A stretch of 64,000 nucleotides of DNA, from NCBI GenBank assembly GCA_001596155.1, contig CP014771.1, forward strand, positions 1,054,001 to 1,118,000. Direction: 5' to 3'. How positions within the stretch are numbered: position 1 is the first letter of the stretch; the number at the start of each line of letters is the position of its first letter. A program made the translations under genes and the position numbers. The notes under the pieces were generated by a model that had not been told where the DNA came from, did no database searches, and worked only from the letters and a program-made list of their open reading frames with translations. The stretch comes from Hymenobacter psoromatis. GTDB lineage: Bacteria > Bacteroidota > Bacteroidia > Cytophagales > Hymenobacteraceae. This document shows, one piece after another, positions 36,001 through 43,247 of this stretch.

Positions 36001-36056
36001 GCAGCCTGCTGCAGGATTTGAAGCTAAACCGGAACAAGACGATTTTGAACCGGTAG
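33036..36056 (+). CDS. LptD-like LPS assembly outer-membrane protein
   Basis: A 1006-aa protein with a GTG start (33036), no ATG alternative near it, and a hydrophobic signal region ending in APALAQ. After a Pro/Thr/Ser-rich stretch comes an OstA-like beta-jellyroll (SIQFDVTEKIAKLYTKSSVD, DAEGTYSAGRINYNFKTKKG read in parts) and then a long series of Tyr-rich beta strands forming an outer-membrane barrel. Members insert lipopolysaccharide in the outer leaflet. It is unusually long in the barrel part, as is typical for Bacteroidota LptD-like proteins. Confidence 0.88.
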   Translation: MALANLLLFNTLFSGLFCRGRSGLVAGLALWLLAGLAPALAQTTTPTPTSSPGIDPGNTRRPGSVPTQPLRNLNYDRNAPQSPPPPGVSNPGQPSMPGVSRRPAPSLTPDSTGLLADTSRRVRDSLNLVVLRRRSQVETKVNYSAKDSIQFDVTEKIAKLYTKSSVDYGKMSLKAALITVNYGNSTVQAVGRRDSVKHKMADQPLFKDAEGTYSAGRINYNFKTKKGKIAEVVTQQGEGYIHAEVVKKLPDNDFYGLNGRYTTCNLEHPHFYIQAGRMKVIPGQKVITGPFHMVIMDVPLPIGLPFGYFPTPHAGRGSGFIIPTFGQGAQRGYSLTNGGYYWAPNDYIGLRVTGDIYAGNADRFGGWGLSTELTYRKRYKYQGSFRFTYAQQPVSPLLSTSTITNTDYLYANSINTFWISWSHSPTPLPGGGVFSASVQAGSSSYNKVNTLNSRQLLSAAFNSTVSYSKTSRRLPINYSIQLAQSQNVQTGVMAFTLPSVNVGLARQYPYQLFKKQSTGAWYEQFAVSYNLVAQNQISSLVPARSLAGNIPLLGGSSTAYNIPVGFKSITQLLRNAQNGMQHQFQITLPSAAVLSRHVQITPSVNYGETWYSQRLGYSFVPAPVNAVRVDTTFGFSRAYSYSANLSATTNFYGQVTFKGDHYVKAIRHKVTPSLSYAYSPDLATRSQYAAFTGGQADFNNLQSAYSTQFLDPRQFTRYQGAYNNSASSRVSQVSLSVQNSIEMKVRNSRDTTGTDPYRKVSLADGIDLNVGYNFAADTLKLSNLNLGYRVQIAKKLNVVVSSSFSFYQRDSTGRILNRYLLDLEKNQNGVRNYRLARLLAANLSLGYQFNPAARPKSKANIPRTTAPSNDPILGSPLQQQIYADYLDFDIPWEANLQYTASYTTANAPIRPILYGSLPLLSGSSVTASGSVKLTPNLRLSTSLNYNFTQNTLVYPTVNFTRDLHCWQISGLWIPVGPYRGYNFTIAAKSSLLQDLKLNRNKTILNR

Positions 36057-36075
36057 GCGGGTAGATAGGTAGCGT

Positions 36076-36190
36076 GACAAACAAGAACGTCATTCCGAGC
36101 TTGCCGAGGAATCTCGCGCGCATCGCTGGACGAGGCCGGACGATGCGAGCGAGATTCCTCGGCAAGCTCGGAATGACGTTCTTGCTTGTC
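36076..36190. repeat. Palindromic repeat (GTCATTCCGAGC family)
   Basis: 50-bp arms 36076-36125 and 36141-36190 with two mismatches and a 15-nt loop. The core GTCATTCCGAGCTTGCCGAG + GAATCTCG has an inner TTCC/GGAA mini-stem. It sits between convergent genes (LptD-like and RNA ligase-like). Confidence 0.94.
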
Positions 36191-36223
36191 TGTTATTCTG
36201 GTAATAAACGCTTCCCTACCCCC

Positions 36224-36763
36224 CTATCTCCCGCCGAACTCAAACACGTCTTCGCGCACGAACATGTCGCCTTCGGGGCGCAGGATGGCGATGTTGCTGA
36301 TGGCCAGTTCTAGGTTAAAGGTCTGATTATTCAGGAATTGCAGCACCGGACCCAGCAGCTCGGGCGTGGTGTCGTGCAGGGCCAGTGACACGTGGGGCAG
36401 CCACAGGTCGGGGGCGCTGAACTTGTCGGTGCGCGAGCACAGCGGGCCGGCGATGTTGAATATCTGGTGGTGAAGCTCGTTGAGGGCATCGGAGCGCAGC
36501 ACGGGGATGTAAATCACGGGGCTGTCGCCCGGAAACATGCCCAGCCCGGTGGTGTGCGCGATGAAGGAGGGGGTAGTGGCCGCGATGTCGCGCAGGGCGG
36601 CTTTGAGCGTTACCAGATTGGTGGGCTCCACAATCTGGTAGGTGAGGTGCGGCTCGGGCGTGGCCTGCACATCGGTCAGGCCGAATTCCGTTTCCAGGCT
36701 TTTGATGAGGGCATTGATGTGGTCGGAAGCCGGCGAGGGCAGCAGCGAAGTGATGGCGAGCAT
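36224..36763 (-). CDS. 2'-5' RNA ligase / phosphodiesterase family protein
   Basis: A 179-aa protein of the 2H phosphoesterase superfamily, with both signature motifs: PHLTYQ (first HxT) and PHVSLA (second HxS). These proteins hydrolyse or join 2'-5' or cyclic phosphodiester bonds in RNA. Two His motifs about 85 residues apart are as expected. It is monocistronic and convergent with the LptD-like gene. Confidence 0.85.
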   Translation of the reverse strand: MLAITSLLPSPASDHINALIKSLETEFGLTDVQATPEPHLTYQIVEPTNLVTLKAALRDIAATTPSFIAHTTGLGMFPGDSPVIYIPVLRSDALNELHHQIFNIAGPLCSRTDKFSAPDLWLPHVSLALHDTTPELLGPVLQFLNNQTFNLELAISNIAILRPEGDMFVREDVFEFGGR

Positions 36764-37110
36764 GAGGCGGAGGACGGGGCGAAAACGAGAGGCGCGGGCG
36801 CGGCCCTAAAGCTACGGAGCCGAGATTTTGCAGGGGGGTAGGCCGCACGGGAACTTGCACGCGGCCCACGTCCTACAGCTGTTTTAGGGTTGGTATGCAG
36901 AATTAAAAATTTAGGGTTTACGCAAATCACCAGTAGCGCTCTGCGCACCTCCGCGTTTTCCTCTGCGCACTTCTGCGGGAACCTAACGTTGAAAGCAATT
37001 TGCGTAAGTCCTAAAATTAAAAATGATAAATGATAAATTTGACCGTCGGGTTTTTAATTTATCATTTTTAATTCAAGCAGCGTACGCGGCCCCTACCCCC
37101 TCAAATATCC
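36764..37110. other. Gene-free stretch with nested AT-rich inverted repeats
   Basis: This 347-bp spacer contains TTACGCAAAT (36918-36927) pairing with ATTTGCGTAA (36998-37007), flanked on both sides by similar TTTAGG/CCTAAA and AT-rich sequence. The loop is rich in CTCTGCGCAC words. A separate perfect 15-bp AT-rich inverted repeat follows (37016-37030 with 37058-37072). It resembles a small non-autonomous repeat element. No gene is evident. Confidence 0.6.
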
Positions 37111-38112
37111 TTAAAACGACACTTTGATGAGGGCAAACTGCGACACGGGCGGCGTTTGCATGGCCTGCAGCGCGTCGAGGTGCGAGGCGAGCACGTAGCT
37201 GGTCACGCCGGCGCGCCGGGCCAGCGTGGTGGGATACACCGCGCCGGTGGCGAAACTGCCCAACGCGCTCACGCTGGCAAAATCGTCGGTCGTGACAACC
37301 CGGTACACCTTGCCCTGTGAGTTGCAGGAGGCCAGCAGGGTCGTGTTGTCGATAAGCTGCAAGCCGTCGTCATTGGTGAGGTCCACGCCGGTGAGGGTCA
37401 CTTTGCTAAAGCTCGCGGGGTTGGCCAGCGGCACTTTGAGGAGGGCGCCCTCATCGGACTTGGCCACGAGCAGGTAGCCATTGGGATGGTACACGATGCC
37501 GTTGAGGCCAAACTTGCCGGCGGGCGCGGCCAGGGCGATATTTTCCAGAAAAACCGTGGCAACTCCTTGCGCATCAACCTTGTAGATAATGGGTGCATAG
37601 CTATCGGTGACGTAGGCATTGCCCTGGGCATCGACGGCAATATCATTGGCGAAGTGGGCGGCGTAGGCGGGGCGCAGGCCGCCGAGGTCCACGTAGCCGG
37701 TTTTGGTGCCGGTGCCGCGGTCGAAGCTGGCCAGGGCGGCGAGCTTGCCCTTGGTGGCGGCGGTAGTGCGGGCGGCGTTGTAGCCGGGGTCCGACACGGC
37801 CACGAGCAAGCGATTGCGGGCCGCATCGAGGTGGAGGCCGATGGTCGAAATCAGCAGCGGGTCGTCGGCGAAGCTGGCGTAGGTGCCATCGTCCGTTACC
37901 TGGCCGATGCGGCCGGCGGTTTGGGAGCTAACCAGAAAGTGCGCCTGCTGGTCGTCGTACTGGGTGCCTTCGGGGTAGAGGCCGGCCTGGGTGAAGGTGA
38001 CGGCGGCCGGCAGCACGGGCACGTTGGGGCTGTCTTTGTCGCAGGCCGCGAGGGCCAGGCTGCCGCCCATCAGGCCGAGGCAAGCCAGGTGAGAGAGGGA
38101 GAATCTGCGCAT
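37111..38112 (-). CDS. Exported lipoprotein, SMP-30/NHL-like beta-propeller
   Basis: A 333-aa protein with a lipoprotein signal (SLALAACDKD). The body has repeated beta-propeller strand patterns such as NDIAVDAQGNAYVTDSYAP, GLNGIVYHPNGYLLVAKSD and DGLQLIDNTTLLAS, similar to gluconolactonase/SMP-30 and NHL proteins. The substrate is unknown and metal ligands cannot be assigned. It is divergent from the AsmA-like gene. Confidence 0.75.
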   Translation of the reverse strand: MRRFSLSHLACLGLMGGSLALAACDKDSPNVPVLPAAVTFTQAGLYPEGTQYDDQQAHFLVSSQTAGRIGQVTDDGTYASFADDPLLISTIGLHLDAARNRLLVAVSDPGYNAARTTAATKGKLAALASFDRGTGTKTGYVDLGGLRPAYAAHFANDIAVDAQGNAYVTDSYAPIIYKVDAQGVATVFLENIALAAPAGKFGLNGIVYHPNGYLLVAKSDEGALLKVPLANPASFSKVTLTGVDLTNDDGLQLIDNTTLLASCNSQGKVYRVVTTDDFASVSALGSFATGAVYPTTLARRAGVTSYVLASHLDALQAMQTPPVSQFALIKVSF

Positions 38113-38189
38113 CGGAAAAGGAAATTTTTGGATATACGAAAGGCTGAGGCTGGCTCCTGTACGGGCTGCCGGGGGGGCAGGGTTGGGTA

Positions 38190-40427
38190 ATGGGCAACCC
38201 CTACCCCCCGCTTTTCCGTTTAACAGTACTTCATCTTGACACCTTGGCTGAATCTCCTACCCCCTCCCTTTCGCCCGCCACCCACCACTGGGGCCGCTGG
38301 GTACTGCTTGGTTTGGCACTGCTGGTGCTGGCCGCCTTAGGCTGGCTGAAATGGGGCCTCGACCCCTGGCTGCGCGGCAAGCTGGAACGAGCAGTGACCA
38401 CCCAAACCCACGGCCAATACGCGCTGCACGTGGCCGGCTTGCGCACCAAGCTGCTGGCGCGCAGCCTGCACCTGCGGGGCATTCTACTCCGCCCCTCCAC
38501 CGAGCAGCTGGCCGATACGCTGCCCCACCTCACGGTCCACCTGGCCCGCCTCGACCTGAGCGGCGTGGGCCTGCTGGCGCTGCTGCGCGGCCGCACCGTG
38601 CCCATCGACAGCCTCTCCCTCGACTCACTGCACCTCGACGTGGCGGCCCTGGCCCGGCGGCCCGCGCCGCACCCTACCCCCCCCTTTTACCAGCAACACC
38701 CGCTGCGGCTGGGCTACCTGGCCCTGCGCCACGCGGGCGGCAGCTTTGGGCCAGCCGAAACACCTACGGGCCAGCTGCGCGAGGCCACGGTGAGCGCCCG
38801 CGACCTGCTCCTTACCAGCGCCGGCGCGGCCGATACCCAGCGGCTGGCCTTCGCGGCGGGGTGGCGGGCGGTGCTGCGGCAGCCCGCGGGCAAGCTGGGT
38901 GGGCACACCATCTCGGCGCGGCTGGTTGATTTTTCCAGTGATAAGCAGTTTTTTGGGCTCGATTCGCTGCGCATTGCGCCGCCCGCGCCGGGGCAGGGCA
39001 AGCCGGGCGCGGCGCGCGTGTCGTTCGCGGTGCCCAGCCTGTGGGTGCGCGGGCTGCGGGCGGCGGCCTGGCAGCATTTGCACCGCCTGCGCGCCGACTC
39101 GGTGCGGCTCACTACCCCCCGCCTCACCTTCGAGCCGCCCGCGCAGGCCCCGCCGCCGGTCTGGAAGCTGCTGAAGCCGCTGTTTGACCAAGCCGATGTG
39201 CGGCAGCTGGCCATCGGCGACGGCTACCTGGCCGTGGGGGGCGTGGCTGAAAAGCCGGCGGTGCGGCACCTGTTTGGGGTGGCGCGCGGGCTGCGCATCG
39301 ACTCGGCGGCGGCCCAGCCGGGCGCGAAACGCGTGCTCTACGCCCGCGGCTGGACGGGCCGCACCGGGCGCATTACGGCCACGTTTCAGCCGCCGGTGTA
39401 CCTGGCCAGCATCGAGCACGCGCTGCTGAACACGGACGAAAAAACGCTGCGCCTCACGGGGCTGGCGCTGCGGCCCACGCTGTCGGCGGCGCAGCTCAAC
39501 CGCCGCAGCGGCTACCAGACTACCCTGCTGCGCGTACTTATGCCGGAATTGCGGGCGGAGGGCTTCGATTTTTACCGGCTTTCCGACGACAGCCACCTCC
39601 AGATTGCGCGCGTGGTGGCCGAGCGGCCCTACCTCGCCACCCACAGCGACGGCCGCGGGCCCATCAATAAGAGCCCCTCTATCATTACCCCCGAGAATAT
39701 GCGCAGCCTGCGCGCCCACCTTGACGTGCGCCAACTCGATGTGCGCGGCGGCACCATCGCGGCCGTGTACCGCGGCCCCCGCACGCCGCTGCCGGGCACG
39801 TTTACGCTTAACCGCCTGAATATTACGCTGCGCAACGTCAGCAACGACCCGCGCCGCATGAGCCTGGCCCACCCCCTCACCGGCGAGGCCACGGGCTACT
39901 TACAAAACCAGTCCCGCGCCGAAATTCACCTCACCACTTCGCTGCTCGACCCGCAGGGCCGCCAGCACCTGTGGGGCACGTTTGGGCCGGCACCGCTCAG
40001 CCTGCTCAACTCCATTACTACCCCTACCCGCCTCATTACTTTCAAAAGCGGCCAGGTCCAGCGCATCACTTTTGATGAGCGCCTCGACCGCCAGCGCGTC
40101 AGTGGGCCTATCCAGGCCACTTATACCGATTTGAAAATCAATTACCTGGGTTATAAAGATGGCCAGGTGAAGAAGACATTTCTCAACCGCGTCAAGAGCG
40201 GGCTGGTCAACGGCCTAGTCATTCGTGACCAGAATCCGCGGCCCGGCGGGCGCTTCGTGGTGGGCCAGATGGCTTCGCGGCGCGAGCTGCAGTTTTCGAC
40301 CTTCACGGCGTGGCGGCAGGGGCTGCTGTGCGGGCTGCTGCAAAGCGTGGGCGTGCCCGACAAGCTGGCCCAGCAGTTCAGCCAGTCATCGGACCCCACG
40401 CCCCTACCCCCCCCCGACGCGCGCTAG
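38190..40427 (+). CDS. AsmA-like / DUF748-type membrane-anchored protein
   Basis: A 745-aa protein with one N-terminal transmembrane helix (WVLLGLALLVLAALGWLKWG, about residues 36-55) followed by a long beta-rich periplasmic part with the start KLERAVTTQTHGQYALHVAG that is characteristic of AsmA-like proteins. These are suspected bridge-like lipid transporters between membranes. The start codon is uncertain (ATG 38190 or a later TTG). It ends in a proline-rich tail and is convergent with the phosphoesterase gene. Confidence 0.72.
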   Translation: MGNPYPPLFRLTVLHLDTLAESPTPSLSPATHHWGRWVLLGLALLVLAALGWLKWGLDPWLRGKLERAVTTQTHGQYALHVAGLRTKLLARSLHLRGILLRPSTEQLADTLPHLTVHLARLDLSGVGLLALLRGRTVPIDSLSLDSLHLDVAALARRPAPHPTPPFYQQHPLRLGYLALRHAGGSFGPAETPTGQLREATVSARDLLLTSAGAADTQRLAFAAGWRAVLRQPAGKLGGHTISARLVDFSSDKQFFGLDSLRIAPPAPGQGKPGAARVSFAVPSLWVRGLRAAAWQHLHRLRADSVRLTTPRLTFEPPAQAPPPVWKLLKPLFDQADVRQLAIGDGYLAVGGVAEKPAVRHLFGVARGLRIDSAAAQPGAKRVLYARGWTGRTGRITATFQPPVYLASIEHALLNTDEKTLRLTGLALRPTLSAAQLNRRSGYQTTLLRVLMPELRAEGFDFYRLSDDSHLQIARVVAERPYLATHSDGRGPINKSPSIITPENMRSLRAHLDVRQLDVRGGTIAAVYRGPRTPLPGTFTLNRLNITLRNVSNDPRRMSLAHPLTGEATGYLQNQSRAEIHLTTSLLDPQGRQHLWGTFGPAPLSLLNSITTPTRLITFKSGQVQRITFDERLDRQRVSGPIQATYTDLKINYLGYKDGQVKKTFLNRVKSGLVNGLVIRDQNPRPGGRFVVGQMASRRELQFSTFTAWRQGLLCGLLQSVGVPDKLAQQFSQSSDPTPLPPPDAR

Positions 40428-40489
40428 CTCTTGAGTCTGAATATTTTGGGGAAATGGCTTTCCATCAGGCTGCACTGGCGCGCGCGGGC

Positions 40490-42931
40490 CTAATCGTCGT
40501 CGTCTTTGCGCTTAGGGGTAAGCTGCAAAAACGCGCCGCGCCGGGGCGCGGGCATGGTCGAATTTTCGCCCTTCACCGACTTCCAGACTACCTCGTTCAG
40601 GTCTAAATCGGGCACGGCATCTTCGTGGGCGAAGTCGAATTTGGCCGAGCGCTCGGCGCTGTGGTTCCAGGCGGTGTTGCGGGTGTCGAGCGGAATCTGG
40701 TTGGGCTTGGCTTCGTACTTCGCCAGGTTGGGCGTGGCCTGAAACACGCCGAACAGCGGCCGGGCGGCGGCATCGTACTGGCTCATGGGGGGTAGGCCGA
40801 GCAGCAGTTCCATCGTGCGCATCACGCCGGCCGTGGTGTAGAGCGTGTGGTCCACGAAATTGTGGCGCACGTGGGGGCCGATGACATAGGCCGGCGAGCG
40901 GTGGGCGTCGATGTGGTCGGAGCCGTTCTGGGCGTCGTCTTCGAGCACGAAAACCACCGACTCGCCCCAGATGCTGCTCTGGGCCAGGTGCTCCACGAGG
41001 CGGCCCAGGGCCAGGTCGTTGTCGGCCACGGCGGCCGTGGGCCGCACCTTACCCAGGCGCTGACCGCTGGTGTGGTCGTTGCTGAGGCGGATGGTGCTGA
41101 ACTGCGGCACCGCGTTTTTAGCGAGCAAAGAGTCAAAATCCTGCGCCCAGACGCGCTCACGCTCCTGGTCCGTCACGTCCATATTGAAGCCCGGCGATTT
41201 CGGGCAGACGTGCCCGCGCAGCGACTTAAGGGGCGTTTTGCCATCTTCCGCAAACTCGCCGTAGGTGCGGTACGTGAGGCCCGCGCGCTGGCAGTAGTCC
41301 CAGATGAAGCCGTCGCGGGGGTAGGCGATTTTGCGGGTGCCCTCAAAGTCGTAGGTGCCGCCGCGCCCGCCGTAGCTGATGGGCCACGACTTCTCCACGT
41401 AGTCGGTGGCGTAGGCGGCGGTGCTCCAGTTGTGGCCGTCGGCGCTCACCTCGGCGTTCACGTAAAAATTATCGAGCAACACAAACTCGCGGGCCAGCGC
41501 GTGGTGGTTGGGCGTCACTTTCTGGCCAAAAATGCACAGCGCCGTGTCGCCCTCGCCCTCGCGCACATCGCCCATAATCTGGTCGTAGGTGCGGTTTTCC
41601 TTGATGATGTAGAAGACGTGCTTGATGGGCGACTTGTCGCCTACCCGGCGCGGCACGGGGTTGCCGGCCTCGCCCAGCGCCAGTTTTTCGCGGGCGGGCG
41701 TGAAGGGCGTATTGTCATACACCTGCCGGGTATAGGCCTTAAGGCGCGCCGCGTCGGGACTCGGAATAAAGAGCAGCGTGCCCTTAAACAGGCTGCCGAT
41801 GTACTGCACCTCGCGCTGCTCAGCGCTGCCCAGCTGGTAGCCGCTGTCGTCTTTTTTGCGCAAGGGCTGCGGGCCGTTGGGATTGGCCAGGCTGGTGAGG
41901 CCTTTGCCGCTGGCCACCAGTATTTTACTGCCCTGCACGCGCACGCAGGTGGGGTACCAGCCCGTGGGGATAAAGCCCCGGCTGGCGCTGTGGCCGGGCT
42001 GGCGCACGTCGAACACGGCCAGGCAGTTGTTGTCGGCGTTGGCGATGTAGAGCGTCTTTTGGTCGGCCGACAGGGCCAGGCCGTTGGTGGTGGAGCCGGT
42101 GAGGCGCGTGGGGTAGAGCGAGGTGGAGATGGTTTCGAGCACCTTCCAGGCCTTCGCGTCGATGACTGACACGGAGTTGTCGTTGGCATTGGCCACGAAC
42201 AGATAGCGGCCGTCGCGGCGCTGAATCACCTCGTTGGGGTGGCTGCCGGTGGGTAGGCCGGGGCGCAGGCGGCCGGTGGCGCGGTCGTAGGCCAGCAGCT
42301 TATCGCCGCCCCAGAGCGTGATATACACCACCTTGCCATCGGCCGACAACAGGCAGCCGTAGGCTTCGGCGCCCAGCTTCACCTTGCTCAGCGTGCGCTT
42401 GCTTTTGAGGTCCACGACGTAGAGCGCGCTGTCCTCCTTGGTCACGGTGTAGAGGCGCTGGCCGGCCGCGTCCACGGCCAGGCCGGTGGGGCTGATTTTG
42501 GCCTTGGGCCAGGGCCGGCCGAGGCGCAGCGTATCGGGCGCGCCGAGCTTGCGCCCGGCCGTGGGATAGGCCAGAATAATATTGTCGTTGCCGCCCGAGG
42601 CGTAGAGCCGCTCGCCCTTCGCATCGAAAGCCAGCCCGTACCACGCCTTGCCGATGGGCCGCTCGTCGAGCAGCTTTTCGGTGCCGGGGTCAATAAGCTG
42701 AATGCTCTGCTTGCCCTGCCCGTTGTTGGTGACGGCCAGCATGTTGCCGCCCGGCGCGAGCTGCATATTCAGCGGCAGGTCGCCGAGCGGCAGCGGCCGG
42801 CCGGCCGGCGTGAGGCTCCAGCCATTCGGCAGCAGGATTTTCGCCGCCTGCGGGTCGTTGGTAGGGCGTTGGGCGTGGGCCGTGCCGGTGAGCAGGGCCA
42901 GGGCCGCCACGGCGGAAAGCAAGCGTTTCAT
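40490..42931 (-). CDS. YncE-like beta-propeller fused to a phosphoesterase (alkaline phosphatase superfamily)
   Basis: An 813-aa exported protein (signal ending GTAHAQ). Residues about 40-350 form a YncE-type propeller with repeats such as GLAFDAKGERLYASGG and GLALSADQKTLYIANAD. From about 440 on there is a phosphoesterase (phospholipase C/acid phosphatase-type) domain: FYIIKENRTYDQIMGDV, ADGHNWSTAAY, and VFVLEDDAQNGSDHIDAHR, which holds acidic and His metal ligands. It probably hydrolyses phosphoesters in the periplasm. Confidence 0.85.
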   Translation of the reverse strand: MKRLLSAVAALALLTGTAHAQRPTNDPQAAKILLPNGWSLTPAGRPLPLGDLPLNMQLAPGGNMLAVTNNGQGKQSIQLIDPGTEKLLDERPIGKAWYGLAFDAKGERLYASGGNDNIILAYPTAGRKLGAPDTLRLGRPWPKAKISPTGLAVDAAGQRLYTVTKEDSALYVVDLKSKRTLSKVKLGAEAYGCLLSADGKVVYITLWGGDKLLAYDRATGRLRPGLPTGSHPNEVIQRRDGRYLFVANANDNSVSVIDAKAWKVLETISTSLYPTRLTGSTTNGLALSADQKTLYIANADNNCLAVFDVRQPGHSASRGFIPTGWYPTCVRVQGSKILVASGKGLTSLANPNGPQPLRKKDDSGYQLGSAEQREVQYIGSLFKGTLLFIPSPDAARLKAYTRQVYDNTPFTPAREKLALGEAGNPVPRRVGDKSPIKHVFYIIKENRTYDQIMGDVREGEGDTALCIFGQKVTPNHHALAREFVLLDNFYVNAEVSADGHNWSTAAYATDYVEKSWPISYGGRGGTYDFEGTRKIAYPRDGFIWDYCQRAGLTYRTYGEFAEDGKTPLKSLRGHVCPKSPGFNMDVTDQERERVWAQDFDSLLAKNAVPQFSTIRLSNDHTSGQRLGKVRPTAAVADNDLALGRLVEHLAQSSIWGESVVFVLEDDAQNGSDHIDAHRSPAYVIGPHVRHNFVDHTLYTTAGVMRTMELLLGLPPMSQYDAAARPLFGVFQATPNLAKYEAKPNQIPLDTRNTAWNHSAERSAKFDFAHEDAVPDLDLNEVVWKSVKGENSTMPAPRRGAFLQLTPKRKDDDD

Positions 42932-43247
42932 ACGTATTCGGAGTAAAATCAGAACGCGGCAAAGGTCGGGCGGGCGCGCGGCTTTGGTGTTACGCGGAAG
43001 TTACGAAGCAGGAGACACCTTGCGGGTGCCTCCCATACCTCTCGCTAAAAGAGTGGAAGACGCTGAACTGCTGTTACGCCCTCCACGTCAACCTCACCCC
43101 CTAGCCCCCTCTCCTGCGGAGAGGGGGAACTAGCTCTAGCTCTAATTTCAACTTAACTATTTGATTTACAGTCTAAAAATAAACTAGAGCTAGTTCCCCC
43201 TCTCCGCAGGAGAGGGGGCTAGGGGGTGAGGTTAACGCGAGAACGAC
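42932..43247. other. Spacer containing a very long palindrome
   Basis: This 316-bp gap between two minus-strand genes holds a sequence without recognisable genes (42932-43089) and then the 50-bp-arm palindrome described separately (43090-43233), which ends about 15 bp before the next gene's stop codon. CAAAGGTC at 42961-42968 is one base short of a minus-strand -7 element for the phosphoesterase gene. Confidence 0.55.
43090..43233. repeat. Perfect 50-bp palindrome (CCTCACCCCCTAGCCCCCTC family)
   Basis: Arms 43090-43139 and 43184-43233 are perfect reverse complements with a 44-nt AT-rich loop. Each arm has an inner hairpin CCCCCTCTCC-TGC-GGAGAGGGGG and a CTAG-rich inner end. It lies just behind the metalloprotease gene. 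Related to the degraded copy at 23806-23928. Confidence 0.95.

Noticed and set aside
40847..42169. 440-codon + strand frame
   Set aside because: Antisense to the YncE/phosphoesterase gene, which has clear motifs.
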